From Onchocerca volvulus (lineage: Eukaryota; Nematoda; Chromadorea; Rhabditida; Onchocercidae): a DNA stretch of 64,000 nt. The stretch spans positions 11,246,616-11,310,615 of the forward strand of contig HG738139.1 in NCBI GenBank assembly GCA_000499405.2, in the 5' to 3' direction. Shown in pieces: positions 54,501-64,000 of this stretch. Within the stretch, counting starts at the first letter, position 1. Each line of letters opens with the position of its first letter. The notes below the pieces were generated by a model, which was not told where the DNA came from, ran no database searches, and was given only the letters and a program-made list of their open reading frames with translations. Position numbers and translations under genes: made by a program.

Positions 54501-54569
54501 TTCAGATTTCACTTGAAATGATGCATGTTTCATGTGAGATGGCGAATGCTTATCTGGATCATCTCTCAT
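51540..54569 (-). CDS. Unrecognised eight-exon gene
   Basis: Exons 54569-54251, 53838-53661, 53270-53102, 52924-52852, 52744-52581, 52334-52222, 51863-51789 and 51741-51540 (TGA) join in phase to about 430 aa. The ATG lies 2 nt after TTTACAG, a likely trans-splice acceptor. I do not recognise the family. The first half is helical (EITAQQILKKLLANRSFQKY; RFEQFVRRLYTLLRCFAAR; FEQLQKAINIFHDVVVRH), with many Cys and Phe in buried-type positions. The second half is basic and polar (RIKEKYETKKVMKRK, then SPLRRTLYRPKSAVTFREVE), followed by a short amphipathic piece LAREITKEMVNGLAERVDDV. There is no signal peptide or membrane segment. The last intron would be only 48 nt with a weak GTGACG donor, so the C-terminal exon is tentative. 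A cytoskeletal or centriolar scaffold is one possibility, not supported by any motif. Confidence 0.65.
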
Positions 54570-56393
54570 ATCTGTAAATAAAATATTTATCCATCAAATC
54601 AAATAATTGTATAATTTTTTCATTAGTAATTAATAATTTGCTGATTATTATTGACACTAATCCTACTTCGCTTATTTTTTTATGTACATAATAAGCATTA
54701 ATAATCAGAAATGATCAATTAAGTCATCTGCAGTTAAAAAATATTTACAATAAATAAAACTTACAAGAATTTATAAATAATATATTTTATCATTATAATC
54801 GACAAAGAATTTATACTGTAGTTTATGCCTTATTAGTTACAGGTATTCCTAATGTAAGATAATTATTTCGTATGAGCTAAAAGAAAAAAGAAATATATAT
54901 TTCTCAGGTATTCACGATACACGTATAATTATTTCCCGTGAACTAGGATAAGAAAATTCCATATTCTTAATATACTATCTCATATAAACTAAAGCAAAAA
55001 AAGTTTCAATAATTAGCAATTATATCAATAATCCATGCAATAAATTTTAATTAAAATTCAATTAAAGAATAAATAAACGAGCAAATAAAGAAACATCAAA
55101 TAATAAATAAATAAGTAAACATTAACCCGGTATTAGATAAATTTCTAATAAAAAACTCTGATATTATGCTACATCAACTTGGGCAGTTATATCAGCAATA
55201 AAATATCCCGTATTTCCATTATTTGATGAATTATAAATGATCAATAAATCATTACTTTCAACAGTTTTTTCCAAATTTAATATTTCGATTATTTCGATTA
55301 CTTAAAGTTAAAAATTAAATCGAATTTCTTTTTCTTTATCGAAATTAGCTTGATCTATGCATTCAAATTGGTCATTATATTTACGCTAATAATTGATCTA
55401 TCTTTCGATCCCATAGAATATTGATAATCAAATTTTTAGTACTGAATTAATTAATTTATATATTCAATAAGATCAATTTCATGCTGTTCAATGAAATATA
55501 TCTTATAGGACTTCAAATTTAAAATTTTTTAAGATAATCTTTTTCGCAAAGAGAATTATTTTACAAATAACAACACAATAAACTGATTAAAAAATCGATA
55601 TGATGCGAAAAATAGATAGAATGAAATTTGAGAGAATGAGATTTGAAACAGACAGGAAATATCGGGAGAAGAGAGGTGAAAGGTCATCCAAATTGACCTA
55701 ATAACATCTGACCCCATTGGACACCAAATAAAAGGAGACATTTTTTCATCGTTTCTTCTTATGTCCAAACTAAAGTGCTTATTTCCATCTCTTTCCTCCT
55801 CTCTCTCCCTCTCTCTCTCCCCTTCTCGTATCATTCTTATCATATCTCTCTTCTTTCAAACTATCAACTTATCTTTTTTCTTCTTTCTGTGTTTCCCTAA
55901 ATTTCTCTTTTGATTTTGTTGTGTTTAAAAGGGTGTGTGTATGTATGGCGATATGTATTAAATTATTCATTATGATATCAGTTGGACTGAAAAACTTAAT
56001 TTTTAATGAAGTACTTCGGAACTGAATGAGTGTTTTGACCATAATGCAATATTATCAGTATAGAAACATTTTTTAGAATATTGCATTGTTTATATTTGAT
56101 CAATTCCTGGCAAACAGAATTTTAAAAAATTCTGATTTTAAAATTTCAATTTTGAAATTTTTGATTTTAAAAAAAAAATCATTTATTGTATTTTTAAATA
56201 GTATCGAAAGATATATTGACTCATGAGATTTTAATTTCTGAATTTTTCGTCTGAAAAAGAAAGAAATAATAATATTAGATATATAATTTTTTTCTCGTAC
56301 ATTCATCCGTCTTTTTTTCAAGAATTATTGATGACAATTTTAAATTGATTCAATCATTTAAAAGAGAATTTTCTTCATCATTTCAAAATTTAG
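54570..56393. other. Divergent intergenic region with CT-rich tract
   Basis: Between the unrecognised gene and GGACT, which diverge. A (CT)n/(CTCTCCC) tract lies near 55,790-55,822 and a short TG run near 55,930. The 95-aa minus frame across the tract is low-complexity. Confidence 0.5.
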
Positions 56394-57482
56394 ATGTCAA
56401 ACAATGCAAAAACAAAAATAGCCCGTACTGCACTGGTATTTGTTTACGGAACACTGAAGCGGGGCGAACCGAACGCATCAATTTTAGCAGATCCGGCAAC
56501 CGGAACACAAAAATTTGTAGGAACCGGTAAAACTGTCAATGCATATCCTCTAATTATCGCTTCCGAATTCAATATACCATTTTGTTTGAACAAGCCTGGC
56601 ATAGGGAATGTAAGTTTCACTCTGAGTTATTTCCAAAATACAGGAAATTTGAATTGAATCGGATTGATTTTCCGATTAATTTTTAGCAGGAAACTTCGAA
56701 AGTTCACTGAAAATAGAAATGAATTGAATTTTCAAAACTAGTTATTGTAAAGGGCATTATGATGACCTGATATTACAATAGGATAGAACTGACAATTTTT
56801 ACTTCGTACATCAATCAATATTTTATCTGAAGTTCTGAAGTTTATCTTAAATTTATCTGAAATATTTTCACACCTATATCTGACGGTTTCCAATATAAAT
56901 TTCAAAAGATATATTACAGCGTATAAATGGTGAATTGTATGAAGTTGATCAACAAAAATTGAAAGTACTTGATGAATTCGAACAACATCCAACTTTTTAT
57001 AGGAGACAATCAGAACAGGTTTCCTTCTCCATTCATTTTAATGTATCTTTTCCACTTCTTATCACACGTAACAGTTTCCCTTGAAGATGGGATAAATGAT
57101 ATCAGATTGAAATGGATCACAATGGTGCCATCGTAACAGCATGGATATATATGTTACCTAAATGGAAGCCAAGTTTACTTCAAAGTGCTAGCAATTACTT
57201 GGTAACATACCATTCGAATGGACCTCACAATCGGCCATATGTTAAAAGGTTTAAAATTTCTTAGGTTGGGGATTTTTTCCTTTGAAAGACTTGAATTTCG
57301 CAATGAAAATCTTTGAAAAACAAAGAAATCATCGAATTATTGAAACTTTTATGAGCTAGATAAATGTTAATGGGACCACTTAACCAATCAGCCTACCTAT
57401 TTTGCAGTATGTTCCAGAAGGCCAGTACGTAGATTTCTTTCAGAACGGTATTAATTCAACGCGAGAACTGATTGGAACTTGA
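56394..57482 (+). CDS. GGACT: Gamma-glutamylaminecyclotransferase (AIG2-like)
   Basis: Four exons: 56394-56609, 56920-57018, 57106-57240 and 57408-57482 (TGA), giving 174 aa. It has the AIG2/BtrG fold. The signature LVFVYGTLKRGEPN near residues 14-27 is the YGTLkxG substrate-binding loop; GTGKTVNAYPLIIA follows, then INGELYEVDQQKLKVLDEFE, whose DEFE carries the catalytic glutamate of the family. A C-terminal SNGPHNRPY motif matches the SxGPH...Y end of animal GGACT. The enzyme releases free amines and 5-oxoproline from gamma-glutamylamines such as gamma-glutamyl-epsilon-lysine, left by breakdown of transglutaminase crosslinks; it is cytosolic. Nematode cuticle and eggshell use such crosslinks, so a role in their turnover is a reasonable inference. 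An in-frame ATG further upstream is not needed. Confidence 0.88.
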
Positions 57483-58288
57483 GAACTAGAAAGCGTATAA
57501 TTTGGAAATTGCCTGTGACAAACAAAATTTCATATAAGTTATTAGAAATGATGGAACCAAGAAGCTTATTCTCCGAAATTTAATTATTTCTAAATTCTGA
57601 AGTCCCATTATTAATCAGTCCTGAAACTTAATATTACAAAATCTGAAACTTGTTACTATTAGATCTGATAGTGCGTGACGTTGAAATAAATCATTGTGAC
57701 AAGTTCATTCACTTTAATACTGATGAAACCTTTTTTCAGGGAAAATTGCCAATGTTTGGACGATTTATGAATCATATGTAATTACTGTGATAAATTTTAT
57801 AACTTTATGCATATAATTGCAATTTATACTTAAAATAAAATGAACAATTCAAAAAAATATGAAATGAATCTATTGTGAATACCTTAAGTATTTCCTATGT
57901 CAAAATTGTGTGTCATACGTGAGAATGTTAAACATAACATCGAACAAAATCAAGAAATTACCAGTAACTATCCACAGTATGGAACCATAGCCAAACAAAT
58001 AAACGAAAAATAATTTCAAAAATGGAGCAATACAGTTAAATTTTGTGAATTTCTTAAATCAATGATAAAAGTATTTAAACAAGTCATTGAAAATATGATC
58101 CTTTTTGGAGAGCCAGATTTATTACAAAATCTTTTACTATGCCGAAGTTGATTTGTTGGCCTGTTTGTTCATTTGATAAAATCATTTTATTCAAAAGAAT
58201 GTGGCAGCAGTTAGTTAAAACTTTTTTTCCTCGAAAATATGTAGCTATCAACTGTGATATCTGCTTCGATCCAGAAGATATATGATGG
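57483..58288. other. Spacer between convergent GGACT and MRPS10
   Basis: 3' flanks of both genes. An AATAAA at about 57,835 on the plus strand may serve GGACT. No gene seen. Confidence 0.5.
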
Positions 58289-60448
58289 CTATGAATTAGA
58301 TTTTGCGGAAGGATTTGAAACATTTGGTGACAAATTCTTTTCAGCAGAAGTTGATTCCTTACTGACTGAATACTTATTTCCTTCGTTAAGCAATTTTTCA
58401 ACGATAATTTTTTCTTTTTGGCCCATAGCTAGAGTTGTTGTCGGAGCATTTTCATCATTTAACTGCATTAGTTTCATCTTATTCTGAATAATTTCTGGCA
58501 ATCCTGCAATTTCATCATAAGTAACTTTCATTGCAACTCCTTCCGGTATATTTCGCTGAATATATTCCAGAAATGTACTCGCTGTACTACCCGTAACATT
58601 CTGGATTGTAAATTGACGAATGTGTGTTCTTGTCTCGTAATGAAGTTGATTCTTCTTTTTCGCAAATTTAGCTCTCAGAGCATTTTGGATCCACCATACG
58701 TATGGAAACACTTTTATAGAAACTACCTCAAGTTTCAAATGGTTGCAAACGGCCTGAAAAAGGATTTTTTTTAAAAACTATATCTTTTAACAAACTTCTA
58801 ATATCATTTATTAAAGTAATTCGAACAATCTAACCGATGTTTAAACTAAATGAAACAGCTTAATGGCTGAATTACTTTCCTCTGCATTTATAGTGCACAG
58901 CTATGTATCTAGAAGATAAAACTAATATAAGGGTGAAACGTAATAAAAGAGAACTATCTTAACTACAAATTCAAAATATTAAGAAATAATTGATACTATA
59001 TATAGATAAAACTGATGTTTGCTATTCTGTTTGTTGAAAATATTAAAAACGAGAGCAGTTAATGTCAGATACATAAACTACTTGAAGCAAAAAATAAGGA
59101 ATAATTCAAATAAACAATCTCTAAAAATATTATCAAAGAATCGTGAAGAAATGGAAGAGAAGTTTTTGCAAGATCAAGTGTTTAGACTAATGAAGCCATT
59201 ATTATTATTGACAAGATTACTATAAACATTTTATAACTATATGTATGTGTATATTATTAGACTAACGAAAACGAATGTGATATTATCTGTGTGTTATACA
59301 ATGAACAAATAATTTGAATAACATGTTTATTCATTAAAAAATATTAGGCACAGTGTTACCTACCTAGATAATAGAGTTGTGACTGTTGATAACTATCAAA
59401 TTAAACGACTAATTTTATAAAAATCACATTTTTTTTTTATTATAGATTCGTTCAAATGTTATTCATTTAGGTAAGGATATTTTTGATTTTGAAAAAAAAC
59501 AGAAATATTTCCTTGAAGTGATCGATTAAATATTAATCATGCATTGATATTAGCAGCAATCATTTTGTACGCCTCCAAATTTAAAATCAATAACAAGCAA
59601 TAATAGTAATGAATTTAATATTATTAAATTAATAGCAATAAAGTACGATGGATGCATCGACGAATACCTAAGATACTATCAGCAACAAATCATCCTTGAT
59701 GTTTTATTTTATCATCTTTTTTTTCATTTCTTTATTTTTATTTTGTCATAATTTACATCATTTACATTTTCAATATAAGTAGTTCCAGCTCGAATATTTT
59801 ATTAAACCTAACTTATGTTTTACGTTTAAATACGATCTACTTCACTTCATTAATTTTAATCTTTATTGAATAATTATTCGTTTACTTTAACAGTCAAATA
59901 AAATACCTCGAAACAATTTTACCTTTAGAAATGTGGTATACGACTTCAACACTGCCTTATCATGGCCTCTATATTCCAACTGAACACGCGTAAATAATCG
60001 ATCCAATTCAACACTCGAATCTTGTTCAAAAGATGGTCTGAAATCCAAATGTCTAATTAGATTACAAATGATATGCTTCGAAATAAAATCAATCATTCGC
60101 TCCCATACTTGAAATACGATGCATATTTTCATGTATAACTATAAAACAAGCGTAGACAAAACAATTACTGGGTTTTTTCATGTAAAAATTTATCAAAATT
60201 TCAAAATTTCAGAATTTATCCATACAAGCAAGTGTTCACCATTCCTGATGCTCTTTTTGTTTGAAAATTTGAATACCTATTACATTTTTTGCTTTAAAAT
60301 TAATCACAAAATCCATCACAATATAAGATAAAAAAACTCACGTCAACGGTGTAGCTATACGTGAACAAGACCGAGCTGAAGCGACGCCAGCAGATAAATT
60401 ATGCACACTGAAGAAATCTCGAAAAACCGCAGGGATACGTCCAAACAT
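58289..60448 (-). CDS. MRPS10: Mitochondrial small-subunit ribosomal protein uS10m
   Basis: Three exons: 60448-60342, 60037-59923 and 58753-58289 (TAG), giving 228 aa with consistent phase. The start MFGRIPAVFRDFFSVHNLSA is Arg/Phe/Ser-rich, fitting a mitochondrial presequence. The S10 domain begins FTRVQLEYRGHDKAVLKSY and continues with YETRTHIRQFTIQNVTGSTA and FLEYIQRNIPEGVAMKVT. These match mammalian MRPS10 ([36 protein letters not shown]) better than the other S10-fold protein, mL48. It is a head component of the mitoribosomal small subunit near the decoding-site side. The C-terminal 55 residues are Ser/Asn/Glu-rich and dispensable-looking. The second intron is over 1 kb and contains an unrelated plus-strand frame. 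Confidence 0.93.
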
Positions 60449-62110
60449 TTCCGTAAGTAATTAATACTTACTTTACTTACAGGATCCTGTTTGCCATGTT
60501 ATTTCTGAATAAATCACCGACATCTACTTTAGAAGAAATAAAACTACGTAAACTTCCGTGCAAACGGATTTTACATTAACGAATTCCCTCTCCCAACTGT
60601 TTCCCAATAATCAGAAACAGGATTATCCTCAACAAGCCGGACGAAGTCGGTTAGCGGAGTTGATACAATATTAATTATAACGGCTTAATATTCTGCAACT
60701 GTTTCAACCAGAATCCATCATATTGATATTTCGAACACCAAAAATGTACTATATTCTTCAAGAAAATATCCCGTTTTTTCTCCTCCATTTCAATATACGA
60801 AACTTTATTTTCTCGAAATTATTCGGAAAATTTAATCAAAGAATGCCTGAACTTTATTTTAAATTTCAATTATTCCACTATGATCTTTAATGTGCGCAGG
60901 AAAAAAAAAAAAACATTTTGATTTCGATAAATCTACTGCAATGCAATGAATACTAACATAATGGAAATATCATTTGCAAAAAAACCCAATCAAACATTAA
61001 ATCAATCAATCCAACAAAGTTTATGAGATAACAATAAGATCTGTTACTTTTAATTGACGTACATATAAATTTTACTGCAATCAAGATATAAATAATCCCT
61101 TGCGAAAAGGCAGAATAAAATCAGCAAAATGTGTAGAGACAAATTAATTCACTTTCATTTCCACGAAATATTTCAAGTTCTGCTATAAAGAATGAAATAT
61201 CAGAAAAAAGCTCATAACATGTAAACTAGCTGCGAAGATATTCCAAATACTGCTTCAATTTCCTTAAATTTCAGTTAAGTGATATAAAATACTTTAAATT
61301 TCTATTACAAAACAATGGTGCAGCCTAAAGATACAGTATGATGTAATGTCTGACGACATCCTTTTCGGTAGCAAATATATAGTGACGTTGAAAATCCTAT
61401 GAAACACCATAACCATTACTAAAATATTCGCTACACTGAACAATTAAACATCCTAGCTGAATAACTCATATTTGAATCATGTTCATAAAAAAAATTTCAA
61501 AGGATTTTTTTAGAAATTTGGAATTAAAGGAAAAAAAAAAAGAAAAAAAAAGAAAAAATCATCATAGCCCGAACTTCTTCAACAATCTAATCATTTGAAA
61601 TGAAATGGAAATATTAATAATAGAGAGGCAAAGATATGGTTAGATTCCAAGAGAAATACGTGATATTAAAACTAATGTTAGCTGTTCATATCAAGCACAG
61701 TGAAGTATGTTATAAAAGCACAGAAAAAACAATGCACAAATACCTCGTAAGAAAGAAAAGAGCACAACTGTTGTTGGTGTTTTGAAAAGAGGAGGGAATA
61801 AACACCAATAAATATTAATGAGTCCAAAGAAATCATTATGAACATTCAGAAAAAAAGATTCTGAATAAAAAGTCATTGATTCAGCAATCTTCTGCAACAA
61901 ATCCAACAAAACTATCAGTATGCCTAATCAGTTTTACACAATTTTGAACTTTAAAAACAACATCATATATCGTCACGATTTTCAACATCAGTAAGAATTC
62001 TTCGCAACTTCTGAAATTAAAAAAAGAATTCCTCGTCAATAGAAGCAGAAAAAACAATTACCAGAAAACTTATAATCAATAAAATCATCCATTTCTAATA
62101 ACATTTGTTT
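60449..62110. other. Spacer between CDV3 and MRPS10
   Basis: AT-rich sequence of 1.66 kb between two genes on the same strand. There is no convincing exon. A T-rich AG site about 40 nt before the MRPS10 ATG is absent or weak, so operon membership is open. Confidence 0.45.
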
Positions 62111-63940
62111 TCATGATATTTCTTTGGTAACATTCGCCTGAGCGCGTCGTCGTGATGGAGGAACGTAAGCATTCGGATTCTTCGTTTGAAGTGGTTGCGG
62201 ATGAGGTACCGGATTTGGTGCCCCACCTGATGTTACCTGCAAATTCTGGTAGTATTTACAAACATATAATATTCTAGGACTTGTAGGTAGGAATAAAAAA
62301 TAAACAACTGCTCACTTGTCTAACAGTTGAAAGCAGAGCGGTACGATCAGCATTTGAAGATGACATACCACCACTACCAGCACGTTGCCAAATATTGCTG
62401 GAAGCTCCTTTAGTGGTCCAAGCGCCTGATGAATCTCTATCAGATGTGACTGTTATAAAACCATCATTTCGTCTGGAATTTAAAAAAAAAAAAAAAAAAG
62501 ATGTTATTTCTAAATATCACGAAAATGGGTCCAGAAGCAATTACATCCACCAGAAGATTCTCTTCACTAATCCGAAATTTAATGGCAAAAAAAAAAACCT
62601 TTTTTTCTCATCATCTTTTTTTAATTTTTCAATTTTTTCCGCGGCCTCAAAAGTTGGAAACACATCTTGGTCATTAATATTTGGCACTGCTCCAGCTCTG
62701 GCAATATTTTGCATCAGACAACGAGGCTTCCAAACACTCGCCGTTTGTTTTTTAGGCACAGGTAGGATAATTTCTTCGGATTCCTTTTTCTACAAAAACA
62801 ATGGCAACGATTTTTATCTCATTTCTACTTTTATATGACATGTTCATCTTATCCTTTGTTTTGTTCAATTAAATAAATTAATGAGTTCCAAACAATCAAT
62901 ACAGCAATCACCAAACTAGGGTAGCATTGTTCATTCAATCTATGTATTACAAATCATACAATCATTCTTTTTTATTTGTTGTAAATTATATAAATTACTC
63001 ATGCACATAAGCTCAAATATTTAAACGATAATGTAGATAAAACATAGAAAGCAAAAATAACAGTAAAGTGAAAAAATTCCTTATTAAGTTTCTCTAATAT
63101 TAGCATTAAATGTATGCAAAATGAAAATAAATGTATGTTAAAATGAAAAGAAAATCAGACTTAAAAAAAGATTCAAAAATATTCGAAACCAATAAACCTC
63201 CGCAGTGTTCCATGTTTTTGGGACTTCATTTGTAGCGGCTTTTTCTTCTTCCAAAGCTTCTTCAGTCTGTTCAGTTAGATTCATATCACGAATTCCAAGT
63301 TCTTCAAGAGCAATTTCCCTACAAAAGATCGAAACATGAAAGTAATTTTAAAAAAATATTAAAATTTCAATCGGGCTCATTTTACTATTTCAGATTTGTA
63401 TTACACGGCCTGAATTACAGGTGATAAAACATCAAAATAAAACGCAACGAACTTATTTGTATCTTTGTATTCAAGCCATTCAGAATCTTCAGGACATTTT
63501 TCAAAAAAAGCAGCATCATCCTGGGCACGTCGTTCTTCTTCTTCATCTTCACGATCGCGTTCTTCCTAATAGAATATAGTTATATTGTGCATGGCTGACA
63601 GTTAATTGATAATACAAAATTATTTATTAATGATATGCCTTCTATCTTCCGCACTTTATAGCTCTCAGGAAAGAAATTTCTGTATAACAAGGAAATCTTT
63701 CTATCTTCTGCATTCACTTTCAAATATAATAAAAACCCTTTAAAAAACCTTATAATCTATGCCTAATATTAAAGCGATTCAATGTACTGCAACAAAATCA
63801 ATAATCTAATAACTAACCTGTCGTTTTGCTTTTCTTTCCAACACTTGACCAACCTCATCCACACTCAGTTTCACTTTTTTCTTTTTATCTTTCACTTTGG
63901 CAGACTTTTTGGCAAAAAATTGCAACAGATCGTCACCCAT
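62111..63940 (-). CDS. CDV3: CDV3 homologue
   Basis: Six exons: 63940-63818, 63565-63453, 63318-63198, 62789-62599, 62472-62316 and 62236-62111 (TGA), giving 276 aa, all in phase. The ATG directly follows AAATTACAG, a likely spliced-leader acceptor. The start MGDDLLQFFAKKSAKVKDKK is lysine-rich, followed by LSVDEVGQVLERKAKRQ and an acidic EEERRAQDDAAFFEKCPEDS segment. VWKPRCLMQ and DVFPTFEAAEK are the conserved WkPp and dxFPtL-type motifs of CDV3/TPP36, and the C-terminus ends AYVPPSRRRAQAN. The protein is cytosolic, disordered and of poorly known function; the mouse protein is a tyrosine-phosphorylated, carnitine-deficiency-induced transcript product. The fourth exon ends at AAAAAAG/GTTTTT, a weak donor, but phase supports it. 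Confidence 0.88.
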
Positions 63941-63950
63941 CTGTAATTTC
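63941..63950 (-). promoter_or_regulatory. Putative spliced-leader trans-splice acceptor
   Basis: On the minus strand the sequence reads AAATTACAG directly followed by the CDV3 ATG, leaving no 5' UTR. That is common in trans-spliced nematode mRNAs. It is inferred from sequence only. Confidence 0.5.
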
Positions 63951-64000
63951 ATACAACTAATATTATATAAAATAGATTTAAAGACAAGTGTTCACACTAG

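Noticed and set aside
55556..55843. 95-aa minus frame starting MIRMIREGEREREREEER
   Set aside because: Arises from the CT microsatellite; no splice or domain support.
59019..59225. 68-aa plus frame with a helical end
   Set aside because: Lies inside the second MRPS10 intron, with no splice sites or recognisable family. Chance is likely.
62395..62838. 147-aa plus-strand open frame
   Set aside because: Antisense to CDV3 exons 4 and 5, and broken by poly-K/F from homopolymers.

Overview
This is a eukaryotic, strongly AT-rich window with no prokaryotic features. The genes are broken into small exons by GT-AG introns with T-rich ...TTTCAG acceptors. Two genes (about 54,570 and 63,941) have an acceptor-like TTACAG directly before the first ATG, as expected for spliced-leader trans-splicing. 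This, the gene content (a RIM-binding protein, a worm-type CK1/TTBK kinase, a divergent Cys-loop receptor ectodomain) and the homopolymer-rich introns point to a nematode. A spirurid/filarial worm is my guess; I could not test it. I rebuilt the gene models by hand from splice sites and reading phase. In every model given as complete, all exons join in phase and the total coding length is a multiple of three.

Left part (1-9.5 kb, minus strand): an acyl-CoA-binding-domain protein running off the left edge, the RNase P/MRP subunit POP5, and mitochondrial asparaginyl-tRNA synthetase (NARS2). They are head-to-tail and could be an operon. A lone COMM-domain exon lies on the plus strand at 11.4 kb.

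Centre (12.7-34 kb, minus): one 21-kb gene of about 20 exons encodes a RIM-binding protein with the order SH3, FN3 x3, SH3, SH3. It is an active-zone scaffold linking RIM and voltage-gated calcium channels. Its large introns hold a foldback element, microsatellites and a degenerate tandem repeat.

Middle accessory region (34-51.5 kb): a long gene-poor stretch; a decayed BEL/Pao retrotransposon carrying a nested solo LTR with a perfect 5-bp target-site duplication; a secreted Cys-loop receptor ligand-binding domain that stops before the first membrane segment; a complete 352-aa TTBK-like kinase; and a relic exon resembling a receptor guanylyl cyclase.

Right part (51.5-64 kb): an unrecognised 8-exon gene, gamma-glutamylamine cyclotransferase (GGACT), mitochondrial ribosomal protein uS10m (MRPS10) and a CDV3 homologue.

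The most unusual locus is 38.9-44.4 kb, where an apparently soluble, acetylcholine-binding-protein-like receptor ectodomain ends about 0.5 kb from a nested retroelement.
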